Positions 52,978 through 61,389 of a stretch of 64,000 nt of DNA are shown piece by piece (within the stretch, counting starts at the first letter, position 1; each line of letters starts with the position of its first letter). The position numbers and the translations under genes are program-made. The stretch is from Phenylobacterium haematophilum. Lineage in GTDB: Bacteria; Pseudomonadota; Alphaproteobacteria; Caulobacterales; Caulobacteraceae. Below the pieces are notes generated by a model. That model searched no databases. It saw only the letters and a list, made by a program, of their open reading frames with translations, and was not told where the DNA came from. The stretch is from contig NZ_JACIDK010000001.1 of assembly GCF_014196295.1 (NCBI RefSeq), positions 352,785 to 416,784 on the forward strand, in the 5' to 3' direction.

Positions 52978-53891
52978 GCCTCGACCCCGTCACCCTCGCC
53001 ACGCCGTTCTTCATCCTGGCGATCATCCTGGAGGTGGCGCTGGCGCGGCTGGGCCGCACCCGCACCAACTACGAGGCCAAGGACACGGCCGCCTCGCTCG
53101 TCATGGGCCTGGGCAGCACGGTCGCCGGCCTCCTGGTCGGCGGCGTCGTCGCCGCCGCGACGCTTTATGTCTACCAGCACCGGCTGTTCGACATCCCGAT
53201 GACCGCGGTCTGGGCGTGGATCGCGATCTTCCTGCTCGAGGACCTGACCTACTACTGGTTCCACCGGCTCAGCCACGAGCGCCGATTCTGGTGGGCCGCG
53301 CACGTCAACCACCACTCCTCGCAGCACTACAATCTGTCGACCGCGCTACGGCAGACCTGGACCGGCGGGGTCGCGGGTACGTGGGCCCTGTGGCTGCCGC
53401 TGGCCTTCCTCGGCTTTCCGCCGGCGATGATCGCCATCCAGAAGGGGATCAGCCTCGTCTACCAGTTCTGGATCCACACCGAAGCGATCGGAAAGATGCC
53501 CCGCTGGTTCGAGGCGGTGTTCAACACGCCCTCGCACCACCGCGTCCACCACGCCCGCAACCCGCGCTATCTCGACCGCAACTACGCCGGCGTCCTGATC
53601 GTCTGGGACAAGCTGTTCGGCACCTTCCAGCCGGAGCTGGACGAGGAGCCCTGCCGCTATGGCATCGTCAAGAACCTCGGCGACTTCAACATCCTGCGGG
53701 TGGCGTTTCACGAGTGGGCGGGGATGCTGGGCGACGTCGCGCGCCATCCACGCCACGCGCTCGGCTACCTGTTCGGTCCGCCAGGCTGGAGCCATGACGC
53801 CAGCCGGCAGACCAGCTGCGACCTGCGCGCCGAGTGGCAGGCCGGTCAGGCCAGGCAGACTGAGCCGCCGCCGCGATCCAAGGTCGCCTAG
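52974..53891 (+). CDS. Sterol desaturase/fatty acid hydroxylase family protein
   Basis: The 305-residue membrane di-iron enzyme has several helices and the histidine boxes of the superfamily: WFHRLSHERRFWWAAH (HX3-4H region), VNHHSSQHYN and THHRVHHARNP. It inserts oxygen into lipid-type substrates, but the substrate (hopanoid, carotenoid or fatty acid) cannot be told. It is coupled to the small upstream protein by ATGA overlap and followed by a DUF2236 gene after 75 bp. Confidence 0.92.
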   Translation: MSLDPVTLATPFFILAIILEVALARLGRTRTNYEAKDTAASLVMGLGSTVAGLLVGGVVAAATLYVYQHRLFDIPMTAVWAWIAIFLLEDLTYYWFHRLSHERRFWWAAHVNHHSSQHYNLSTALRQTWTGGVAGTWALWLPLAFLGFPPAMIAIQKGISLVYQFWIHTEAIGKMPRWFEAVFNTPSHHRVHHARNPRYLDRNYAGVLIVWDKLFGTFQPELDEEPCRYGIVKNLGDFNILRVAFHEWAGMLGDVARHPRHALGYLFGPPGWSHDASRQTSCDLRAEWQAGQARQTEPPPRSKVA

Positions 53892-53966
53892 CGCCCTGGC
53901 AGAACCGTCAGGTTGCTCGCCCGTTTAGCTCCTCGCCAGGCTGCGGGCAGGCGGACGCGAGGCGAG

Positions 53967-54863
53967 ATGAGCTTGGAGACTTCCACACGGGCGGCGCTGC
54001 GCGCGCCCGGCGCCGGCCTGGCGAGCGCGCTCGACCGGCGGATCTTCGGGCCGTCGCGGGTCGACTATTCGCAGCCGAGGGGCGATCCGGGCCTTTACGG
54101 CCCCGACTCCGTCGCCTGGCGGGTGCACGCCAATCCCATCGCCTTGGCGATCGGCGGCGTGGCCGCGGTGATCCTCGAACTGGCCGAGCCGCGGGTCCGC
54201 ACCGGCGTCTGGGAGCACTCGATCTTCGCCCGCGATCCGCTGACCCGCATGCGCCGCACGGGCGAGGCGACGATGATCACCACCTACGCGCCGACGGCCG
54301 AGGCCGACGCCCGCATCGCCATGGTCACCCGCATGCACGAACGCGTTCGCGGCCGGACGCCGGAGGGGCAGGCCTATCACGCCCTCGATCCTGACTTGGC
54401 CGACTGGGTCCATCTGACGGCCGCCTACGGCTTCCTCAACGCCTACATGCGCTACGTCGACCCTGGCCTCAGTCCCGCCGACCAGGACCGCTACTATCTC
54501 GAGGGCGGCGCTGTGGGCCGCGCGTTCGGCGCCCGCCACCCCTCGACCTCGGCGGCGATGACCGCCGAGCGGATGCAGGCCATGCGGCGACGCCTCGTGC
54601 GCCATCCGATCATCGACGAGTTCCTCGCCATCGTGCGGCGCACCTCGCCGATGGGTGCGGTCGGCCGCGCCTTGCAGCCGCTGGTGGTCGAGGCCAGCAT
54701 CGACCTGCTGCCGCCCGGCGTCGCCGCTCAGCTGGGCCTCGTCGCCAATCCCGTTCGCCTCGCGGCCGCCAAGGTCGCGCTGTCGGCGCTCGGCCGCGCC
54801 GCGCGGCTGGCGCCCGGCCCGATCCCGCGTCAGGCCTACGCCCGCATGGGCCGGCGGCCCTAG
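53967..54863 (+). CDS. MpaB/DUF2236-type oxygenase-like protein
   Basis: The 298-residue protein belongs to the DUF2236 (latex-clearing/MpaB-like) superfamily. [40 protein letters not shown] and [20 protein letters not shown] follow the family pattern. Characterised relatives bind heme and cleave carbon chains, but bacterial members like this one are mostly unassigned. It lies beside the sterol desaturase gene on the same strand, so both may act on lipids. ATG at 53967 after GAGGCGAG. Confidence 0.85.
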   Translation: MSLETSTRAALRAPGAGLASALDRRIFGPSRVDYSQPRGDPGLYGPDSVAWRVHANPIALAIGGVAAVILELAEPRVRTGVWEHSIFARDPLTRMRRTGEATMITTYAPTAEADARIAMVTRMHERVRGRTPEGQAYHALDPDLADWVHLTAAYGFLNAYMRYVDPGLSPADQDRYYLEGGAVGRAFGARHPSTSAAMTAERMQAMRRRLVRHPIIDEFLAIVRRTSPMGAVGRALQPLVVEASIDLLPPGVAAQLGLVANPVRLAAAKVALSALGRAARLAPGPIPRQAYARMGRRP

Positions 54864-54921
54864 GGGGCGGCGAGGGCGACGCCCAGCGCCGCTCAGCGAT
54901 CGTCCTGGCTGCGCGCAAACG

Positions 54922-55905
54922 CTAATCGGCGATATGGATCAGCATCTTGCCGAGGTTCTCGCCCTTGAAGAGGCCGATGAGGCCTTCGGGCGCCCGGTCG
55001 AAGCCTTCGAGCACGGTCTCTTCGTACTTGATCTGGCCGGACTTCACCCAGGCGGTCATGTCGCGCAGGAAGTCGGCGTTCAAGTGGCCGAAGTCGCTGG
55101 CTACGAAGCCCTCCATGCGAATGCGGCCATAGATCAGCGAGAAGAGGTTGTGAACGCCCTCGCCGCCGCCGTTGTACATGGAGATCATGCCGCAGACTGG
55201 GATGCGCCCGCGCACATTCATGCGGGGCAGGGCTGCGTCGAGGTGAGAGCCGCCCACATTCTCGAAATAGACGTCGATGCCCTTGGGCGTGACTTGGGCG
55301 AGGCGTTCGCCGATGGGCTCTGCCTTGTAGTTGATGACCGCGTCCAGCTTCAGCTCGTCCCGTAGCCAGGCGGCCTTTTCCGCCGAGCCGGTGGAGCCGA
55401 CCACGTAGCAGCCTTTGATCTTGGCGATCTGGGCGGCCACCGAGCCCACCGCGCCGGCGGCGGTGGACACGAAGACCTGCTCGCCGTCCTTGAGCGCGCC
55501 GATGTCGAGCAGGCCGCCATAGGCGGTGATGCCGGTCCCGCCCAGCGCGTGCAGGTAGACGCTGAGCGGCAGTTCAGGGTCGGGGGCGAGCAGGGCGAGG
55601 CCCTTGCCGTCGGACACGAACCGCTTGCGGAAGCCCGCGCCGTGACGGACGAGGGCCCCTTCGGGGAACTTGGGATTGAGAGACTTGATCACGCGGCCGA
55701 TGCCGCCGCCGAGCAGTGGGGCGTTCAAGGGCTGATCGGCGTCGAGCCGCGGGCGCATATAAGGGTCCACCGACATCCACAGCGCCTCGACCAGAACCTG
55801 GCCTTCGGTGGGCTCGGCGAGCGGCGCCTGGACCAGTGCAAAGTCTTCCCGCGTCGGCATGCCGTCGGGTCGGCGGACCAGGTGGATTTCGTCGGTCATG
55901 GGCAT
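54922..55905 (-). CDS. NADP-dependent MDR-family oxidoreductase (CurA/LTB4DH-like)
   Basis: The 327-residue zinc-independent medium-chain reductase reads VEALWMSVDPYMRPRL near the N-terminus. The nucleotide site is VFVSTAAGAVGSVAAQIAKI with KGCYVVGSTGSAEK (NADP-type). YFENVGGSHLDAALPRM and VCGMISMYNG are typical of the curcumin reductase/leukotriene B4 dehydrogenase group. It reduces the C=C bond of enones. The gene is single on its strand. ATG at 55905 or, two codons later, 55899. Confidence 0.93.
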   Translation of the reverse strand: MPMTDEIHLVRRPDGMPTREDFALVQAPLAEPTEGQVLVEALWMSVDPYMRPRLDADQPLNAPLLGGGIGRVIKSLNPKFPEGALVRHGAGFRKRFVSDGKGLALLAPDPELPLSVYLHALGGTGITAYGGLLDIGALKDGEQVFVSTAAGAVGSVAAQIAKIKGCYVVGSTGSAEKAAWLRDELKLDAVINYKAEPIGERLAQVTPKGIDVYFENVGGSHLDAALPRMNVRGRIPVCGMISMYNGGGEGVHNLFSLIYGRIRMEGFVASDFGHLNADFLRDMTAWVKSGQIKYEETVLEGFDRAPEGLIGLFKGENLGKMLIHIAD

Positions 55906-56270
55906 AGCGGAATCCTAAGGCGTGATGAGGAGTGAATGCGCACCGGTACAGCATGCTCGCCATGCGCGGGACCCCTGCCTGCCCGATGAGCTTGCCGCTC
56001 GCCGCGAGAAATGCCGGCGTCTGGCAAGCCTCCCTCGCTCGGCCAGACGCTTGGCGCAAGAGCGGCGGCGAGCGGAGCCCATGAGCAGACCATCCCAGGT
56101 GTCCGCTTTGCGCCGCGGTCCGGATGTTCCCTAGTGGCGCTCAGCGGGCGAAATGCGGACATGGATGTTGCGGGGAGCCTGCTACGGTGGTCCCAGGGTG
56201 CGATCGCGCTTGAACGGCGGCCTCCTCCCGACAGAACTACCGAACAGAGTGAAATTGAAAGGACGGCGTC
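55906..56270. other. Divergent intergenic region upstream of yqeY
   Basis: This 365-bp region separates the MDR gene (minus strand) from yqeY (plus strand). It carries the AAAGGA ribosome binding site for yqeY near its end. Short frames cross it but none has a credible start. No structured RNA or operator was found. Confidence 0.5.
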
Positions 56271-56744
56271 ATGGCGTTGCTTGACGAGCTCAAAGCTGAC
56301 CAACTCGCGGCGCGTAAGTCGAACGACCGCCTGAAGGCCGACCTGCTCACCACGCTGATCGGCGAGGCGTCTCAGATCACGACCGAAGAGTTCAAGCGCG
56401 GCGTGACGGAAGTCACCGATGAAAAGGTCGCCGCGACCGTCGCGAAGTTCCTGAAGAATACGAAGCTGACGCTGGAGAACCTCGCCAGCGAGCGCGCCCG
56501 CCTGATCGACGCCGGCGCCGATGCGTCCAAGGTCGGCCAGCGCATTGAGGCCGCTGAGACCGAGCTGGCGATCCTCTCGTCCTATGGCCCAAAGCAGATG
56601 ACGGAATCGGAGCTGCGCAAGGTCATCGACGATTTCCGGGCCCAGAACCCCGACGCCAACGTCGGGACCATCATGGCCCACCTGAAGACGAACTTCGGCG
56701 GCCAGTATGACGGCAAGACCGCCAGCGCGTTGGCCAGGGGGTAG
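56271..56744 (+). CDS. GatB/YqeY-domain protein
   Basis: The 157-residue all-helical protein matches the YqeY family. LLDELKADQLAARKSNDRLK starts it; TDEKVAATVAKFLKN and LSSYGPKQMTESELRKVIDD lie in the middle; NPDANVGTIMAHLKTNFGGQ closes it. It resembles the tRNA-binding tail of GatB. In Caulobacter I recall it upstream of dnaG and rpoD; here an MFS gene follows on the other strand, so that synteny is absent. Confidence 0.9.
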   Translation: MALLDELKADQLAARKSNDRLKADLLTTLIGEASQITTEEFKRGVTEVTDEKVAATVAKFLKNTKLTLENLASERARLIDAGADASKVGQRIEAAETELAILSSYGPKQMTESELRKVIDDFRAQNPDANVGTIMAHLKTNFGGQYDGKTASALARG

Positions 56745-56945
56745 GGCGGGAGTTAAGCCCTTCAGGCACTGAGGGCGCGCGCCGATGGCCGGGAGGGGCT
56801 CGTTGCGGTTGATCGCGACGTCTGCTTCCGGGCGTCAAGCCTGGTGCGGGTCGTCATGAGTGGCCTTGGCGCAGAACTGACCTCCCTCACTGTGAAGTCT
56901 TTCTGAGTGGCTGTAGGCCAGGGGCAGGGCTTTCCTGGGAGGCCG

Positions 56946-58316
56946 CTAACCCGATTGGGCTGAGTGGTGAAAACTAAGAAGCCCGGCGGTCAGTGCGAAC
57001 GACGCAGCTATGGCGAGCCCCAGTTTCGGCGCATCGGCCCCGACCGTCAGATTAAATAGCAAGGTCATGATGAGGGCGCCGATGATCTGGCCGGCGACGC
57101 GGGCGGTGCCCTGCATGCCTCCGGCTGCTCCGCTGCGTTCCGCAGGGGCAGACAAGAACATGTTTCGATTGTTCGGCGTCTGGAACAACCCAAAGCCAAT
57201 TCCGCATAGAGCGATCGCGGCGATGAGCGCAGGGGGCTGTTCAAGCAGGGCGCAGGTCGCGGCGCCGGAGAGGCCGGCGGAGAGGCTTAGGGCCCCGATG
57301 ACGCAAAGCTTACTTGTCGGCACGCGATCTGCCAGGCGACCGGCGACGATGGCGGTCGCGGCGACGCCCAGCGGCCAGGGCGTGAGGTAAAGTCCGGTCG
57401 CGAACGGGGTGAGCTTCAGTTCGTGTTGGAGGTAGAAGGGCAGCGCCAGGAGCCCGGCCGATTGCCCGGCGAAACAGCTGACCGACGCAAAGACGGACGT
57501 TCGAAATGGCCGGGCGCGCAGCAGGTCCAACGGGAACATCGGGGCGCGCTTCTTCGCCTCCCGCTGGACGAGCAGCGCAAGCCAGGCGATAGCCAGGGTT
57601 AGAGACGCTGCCGCCCAGAACGGGGCGCTAGTGGCCAACTCGGTCGACAGGATGAGCAGCGCAAACATGCCGGCGTTCAAGGCGATGCTCATCGGATCCA
57701 GCGACGTCGAGCGCTCCGGCGACGCCGGCATTGCGCGGGTCGCCGCGGCCGCCACGATCGCGAGAGGGAGCGGCGCTGCAAACAGCCACGGCCAACTCGC
57801 GTGGGCCAGGATGGCGGCGCCGAGACCTGGCGCCGCAGCCGAAGCGATAGCGACGGTGAGCGCATTCCATCCGATCGCAGCGCCAAGGCGGCTGTTGGGA
57901 ACCGCGAGGCGAAGGAGCGCGACGCCCAGCGCCATCACCGCGGCGCCGCCAATCCCCTGAACCAACCGGGCCGCCACTAGCCACTCTAGAGATGGAGCCT
58001 TTGCGCATAACACCGATGCTGCGGCGAAGGTCGCAACACCGAGCGTGAACACCCTGCGAAAGCCAAACCGCTCGCCGAGCGCACCACACGGCAGCAGCGC
58101 CATGACCAGGCCCGCCTGGTACGCAGTGATGATCAGGACGGACTTTGCGGGTGTCACATTCAGGGCGCGGCCGAGGCTCGGCAGGGCGACATTGGCGATC
58201 CCGGCGTCCAGCACGACCAACGCCATGGCCGACAGAACGCCCGCGATGGTGACGCCGGAACGCAAGCTTGAGAGCTGTGGGCTCGGCGTGGCGGGACTGG
58301 GGGCAAGAGCGGTCAT
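56946..58316 (-). CDS. MFS transporter, DHA2-like drug efflux family
   Basis: The 456-residue inner-membrane protein has 12-14 helices. Motif A-like text is LPCGALGERFGFRRVFTLG; motif C-like GIGGAAVMALGVALL follows. The N-terminal DAGIANVALPSLGRALNVTP matches the DHA2 family start. It probably exports small organic molecules by proton exchange. It overlaps the upstream cupin gene by 4 bp on the same strand, so they form a two-gene unit, divergent from a LysR regulator. Base composition of this cassette looks somewhat lower in GC than its neighbours. Confidence 0.9.
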   Translation of the reverse strand: MTALAPSPATPSPQLSSLRSGVTIAGVLSAMALVVLDAGIANVALPSLGRALNVTPAKSVLIITAYQAGLVMALLPCGALGERFGFRRVFTLGVATFAAASVLCAKAPSLEWLVAARLVQGIGGAAVMALGVALLRLAVPNSRLGAAIGWNALTVAIASAAAPGLGAAILAHASWPWLFAAPLPLAIVAAAATRAMPASPERSTSLDPMSIALNAGMFALLILSTELATSAPFWAAASLTLAIAWLALLVQREAKKRAPMFPLDLLRARPFRTSVFASVSCFAGQSAGLLALPFYLQHELKLTPFATGLYLTPWPLGVAATAIVAGRLADRVPTSKLCVIGALSLSAGLSGAATCALLEQPPALIAAIALCGIGFGLFQTPNNRNMFLSAPAERSGAAGGMQGTARVAGQIIGALIMTLLFNLTVGADAPKLGLAIAASFALTAGLLSFHHSAQSG

Positions 58317-58858
58317 CTCGCGGCCGGCGCCCAGACGCCGCTCTGCTCGACATAACGGGTCAGCCTGCGTTCGATGCGATCCTCGACCCGAAGATCACGG
58401 TCCGTGAACCTGAAGAGCAGGGCGGACTGCGAGCGGCATCGCGTGTCGTGGACGTCGCCGGGAAGATAGACCTGCACCTGGCCGCTTTGAACGACGGTGC
58501 TGTTGCGCTGAACCAGTCGGATTGGCCCGTTCTGATCCTCCACAGGAGCATAGGTCCGCATTTCGATCTCACCATCCTGGATGGCGTAGATCACCCACCC
58601 TCGACCGTGGTCATGGGGCGCGCGGTAGAGGCCAGCCTGCTCTGTGTGCGCCAGCAGCACGAAGCCATGTTCGGGATCGCGATAGAGTTCCTGGTTGGCC
58701 GGTGCGGTCCGGAGAAGCTCCGCCAGCCAAGCTTCCGAGGCAGGTGTCTTCACGAGCTCAGTTAGGTAGCTTTGGCATTCCGTGACCAGTTCCGTGGTCA
58801 GCGGACCCCAGGCGGCTCGCACCTGCTCGACAAACTTCTGAAGGGAGTTGGTAGGCAT
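58313..58858 (-). CDS. Cupin-fold protein related to cysteine dioxygenase
   Basis: The 181-residue protein has RAPHDHGRGWVIYAIQDGEI, which matches the first metal motif of cysteine-dioxygenase-like cupins (HxH...), and QVYLPGDVHDTRCRS as the second (PGDVH). A thiol or small-molecule dioxygenase role is possible; many related proteins are uncharacterised. I start at the ATG at 58858, seven bases after GAAGGA, rather than the longer frame. Its end overlaps the MFS start by 4 bp. It is divergent from the LysR gene, with two palindromes between. Confidence 0.8.
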   Translation of the reverse strand: MPTNSLQKFVEQVRAAWGPLTTELVTECQSYLTELVKTPASEAWLAELLRTAPANQELYRDPEHGFVLLAHTEQAGLYRAPHDHGRGWVIYAIQDGEIEMRTYAPVEDQNGPIRLVQRNSTVVQSGQVQVYLPGDVHDTRCRSQSALLFRFTDRDLRVEDRIERRLTRYVEQSGVWAPAAR

Positions 58859-58861
58859 GAA

Positions 58862-58887
58862 TTCATCCTTCGCGGTTGACGGATGAA
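58862..58887. promoter_or_regulatory. Inverted repeat next to the cupin gene start
   Basis: TTCATCC (58862-58868) and GGATGAA (58881-58887) are perfect arms separated by 12 bp. They include the cupin gene's ribosome binding site, so this may be an mRNA-level or operator element. Confidence 0.45.
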
Positions 58888-58927
58888 GCGTACGGGCCTT
58901 CAACGCATGGCGGAACGCGCAGCGATT

Positions 58928-58942
58928 GCACTCTAATAGTGC
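58928..58942. promoter_or_regulatory. LysR-type operator-like palindrome
   Basis: GCACT-CTAAT-AGTGC is a perfect inverted repeat between the divergent LysR gene (start 58970) and the cupin-MFS unit. It is 27 bp upstream of the LysR start, where LysR proteins usually bind for autoregulation. The 15-bp size and A/T core fit the family. Confidence 0.6.
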
Positions 58943-58969
58943 GTCTGACGCCATGTATTGGAAGCCGCC

Positions 58970-59884
58970 ATGTCGACGCCCGACCTCAATCTGCTGTTCG
59001 CCCTGGACGTGTTGCTGGCTGAGGGAAGCGTTGCGACGGCAGCGCGGCGCCTTCGGCTCAGTCCATCGGCGATGAGCCGCACGCTTGCGCGATTACGAGA
59101 GACGACTGGCGACCCTCTCCTTGTGAGGGCCGGGCGAGGGCTTGTGGCGACTCCGCGTGCGATCGCGCTACAGCCGCAAGTCAGTCAGATCGTAAAGGAG
59201 GCCGCAGCATTGCTTGCGCCGTTGGAGGGCCTGGATATCGCAACCTTGGCGCGGACCTTCACGCTGCGGACCAGCGACGGCTTCGTTGAGTGTTTCGGCC
59301 CTGGTCTGATCGCCAAAGTGAGCGCGGAGGCTCCGAATGTCCGCCTCAACTTCCTGCAGAAGCCCGACAAGGACAGCGGGCCGCTGCGTGAAGGTCGGGT
59401 CGACCTCGAAACGGGCGTCGTCGATGCGTCGCTGGGCCCGGAGCTGCGCACCCAGGCGCTGTTCCTCGACCGTCTCATCGGAGTTGTGCGGGCGGGGCAC
59501 CCCCTTGCGAACGGCGAGGTCACGGCCAAGCAGTACGCGGCGGCGCGTCACGTCATTGTTTCGAGGAGCGGCTTTGAGGCGGACGCCGTGGATCGTCCCT
59601 TCCTGCCGGAGGATCTGACACGCCAGGTGGCGAGCGTCGTGGGCGGCTTCGCGGTCGCCTTGTCGTTGGCGCGCACCTCCGACTTGGTAGCGACGGTTCC
59701 CGAGCGCCATAGCGAGATCCTGCGCGAGGGGATGTTCAGCTTCCCAATCCCCGCAGACACCAAGCCATTCACGGTGGCGATGCTTTGGCATCCTCGCCTT
59801 GACGCCGATGCCGCGCATCGCTGGTTGCGGGGATGCGTGCGCGAGGTCTGTTTGTCCACGGCGGGCAGCTCAGGGCCAGCCTAG
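58970..59884 (+). CDS. LysR-family transcriptional regulator
   Basis: The 304-residue protein has the LysR HTH at the N-terminus (LLFALDVLLAEGSVATAARR, LRLSPSAMSRTLARLRETTG), then a type 2 periplasmic-binding-like effector domain. DPLLVRAGRGLVATPRA is a family motif. It is divergently transcribed from the cupin-MFS pair and probably regulates it through the GCACT-N5-AGTGC site. The effector is unknown. ATG at 58970 is used; a TTG at 58958 is in frame. Confidence 0.93.
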   Translation: MSTPDLNLLFALDVLLAEGSVATAARRLRLSPSAMSRTLARLRETTGDPLLVRAGRGLVATPRAIALQPQVSQIVKEAAALLAPLEGLDIATLARTFTLRTSDGFVECFGPGLIAKVSAEAPNVRLNFLQKPDKDSGPLREGRVDLETGVVDASLGPELRTQALFLDRLIGVVRAGHPLANGEVTAKQYAAARHVIVSRSGFEADAVDRPFLPEDLTRQVASVVGGFAVALSLARTSDLVATVPERHSEILREGMFSFPIPADTKPFTVAMLWHPRLDADAAHRWLRGCVREVCLSTAGSSGPA

Positions 59885-59969
59885 GGCATTCTTCATCCGC
59901 TATATGGCATGTCCGATTGCGGCGCCCTTCTAAAGTTCCGCTTCTGGCGCTGAGCCGACCTCGCCAAAC

Positions 59970-61193
59970 TCACCCCGCCACCACCAACGCCTCCATCCCC
60001 CTGAAGAAGGGCAGCGCCCGCCACGTCGGCTCGTCGCCGGCCAGGCGCAGGTCGGGGAAGCGTTCGAACAGCCGCACCAGGGCCTGCTTGGCCTCGATCC
60101 GCGCCAGCGGCGCGCCGATGCAGATGTGGCTGCCGCCGCCGAAGGCGACGTGCGGCACGTGCTTGCGGGTGATGTCGAAGCGGTCGGGGTCCTCGAACAC
60201 CTCCGGGTCGCGGTTGGCGCCGTGCAGCGAGGTGATCACCGACTGGTGGACGTGCATCGGACAGCCGCCGACCTCGCGCTCCTGCGAAATCACCCGGTTC
60301 GTGATCCCGACCGGCGATTCATAGCGCAGGATCTCCTCGACCGTGGCCGCCGCCAGGCTCGGATCGGCCTTCAGCTTGGCCAGCTCCTCGGGGTGGTTCA
60401 GCAGCAGCCAGACGCCGTTGCCGATCAGGTCGGTGGTGGTCAGGTTGCCGCCGATCAGCAGGGCCGAGAGATTGACCCGGATCTCGTCGTCCGACAGCGG
60501 CGCGCCCTCGGCCTGGAGCTTCACCATGTCGCTGATCAGGTCGTCCTGCGGGGCGGCGCGGCGCTGCGCCATCAGGTGCGAGAAGTAGTCGGTGAGCTTG
60601 CCCGAGCCCCACTCCATCTTCTGCGTCTCTTCCGGCGTGCGCAGCGGGTTGAGGCCGAGGATCGAGGCCTCCGACCACTCGCGGAACTCGCGGAACCGCT
60701 CGCGCTCGACGCCCAGGATCGTGGCGATGACCAGGATGGGGATCGGAATGGCGACGTCGCCGATCAGGTCGAAGGGCGCCCCGTGCGGGGCCGCGTCGAT
60801 CACCTCGTCGATGATCGCCTCGATCTGCGGCTTCATGGCGTTGATGCGGCCGTAGAAGGCCTTGGCCAGCGGCAGGCGCACGCGGCTGTGGTCGGGCTCG
60901 TCCAGCAACAGGATGCTGTCCTGCCGCGGGGCGTCCGGATCGCGGTCCATGCGGCGCAGGAGGGCGCCTTCCTCGGCGCGGCTCCAGTGGCGCCACAGGC
61001 TGCGGTCGTTGACCGTGTCGCGCACGTCGCCGTAGCGGGTCAGGAACCAGGTCTTCACGCCCTCGTCGCGGTGCACCGGGCATTGCTCGCGCAGGTCCTT
61101 CAGCCGCTCGTGCGGGCTGACCCGGGCGACGGGGTCGAAGGCGGAAGTCTCAACGATGCTCCAGACACGCTGGCCCGCATGTTGATCGGTCAT
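59970..61193 (-). CDS. Cytochrome P450
   Basis: The 407-residue soluble bacterial P450 has the I-helix LLIGGNLTTTDLIGNGVWLL, K-helix EEILRYESPVG, and heme loop FGGGSHICIGAPLAR with the thiolate Cys near 358. It has a bacterial class I form, dependent on ferredoxin. It differs from the CYP153-like protein in the I-helix (NLTTTD in place of NDTTRN), and no subfamily can be assigned. No redox partner is adjacent. ATG at 61193 is used; a GTG at 61202 is in frame. Confidence 0.93.
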   Translation of the reverse strand: MTDQHAGQRVWSIVETSAFDPVARVSPHERLKDLREQCPVHRDEGVKTWFLTRYGDVRDTVNDRSLWRHWSRAEEGALLRRMDRDPDAPRQDSILLLDEPDHSRVRLPLAKAFYGRINAMKPQIEAIIDEVIDAAPHGAPFDLIGDVAIPIPILVIATILGVERERFREFREWSEASILGLNPLRTPEETQKMEWGSGKLTDYFSHLMAQRRAAPQDDLISDMVKLQAEGAPLSDDEIRVNLSALLIGGNLTTTDLIGNGVWLLLNHPEELAKLKADPSLAAATVEEILRYESPVGITNRVISQEREVGGCPMHVHQSVITSLHGANRDPEVFEDPDRFDITRKHVPHVAFGGGSHICIGAPLARIEAKQALVRLFERFPDLRLAGDEPTWRALPFFRGMEALVVAG

Positions 61194-61202
61194 CGGCGTC
61201 AC

Positions 61203-61389
61203 TCAAATACCTTTGTTTCGAAGCATAGTGAGCCCATCGCCGCACGCTGCAAGGGGGCGCCGCAGGGGAAACTGAACACTGATCACATTATTTTTGCGGA
61301 GGGCGGTCCTGCAACCCTCAGTCGCGCAGCCGCAGCCGCAGCCGCAGCCGCCGCCGTCATCGTCGGCCGTCCCCGGGCCGGCGAGGGGA
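61203..61389. other. Intergenic region upstream of the P450 gene
   Basis: This 187-bp region lies between the nrtR 3' end and the P450 start, both on the minus strand. A/T-rich sequence at 61278-61297 probably holds the P450 promoter. GCAGCC is repeated four times in tandem (61326-61349). Confidence 0.5.
61326..61349. repeat. Hexamer tandem repeat (GCAGCC)4
   Basis: Four exact copies of GCAGCC lie in the gap between nrtR and the P450 gene. It is a non-coding microsatellite-like tract, prone to slippage. Confidence 0.8.

Noticed and set aside
50999..54863. Prophage remnant
   Set aside because: Only the terminase-small-subunit-like gene is phage-related; integrase, portal, capsid and attachment-site repeats were not found.
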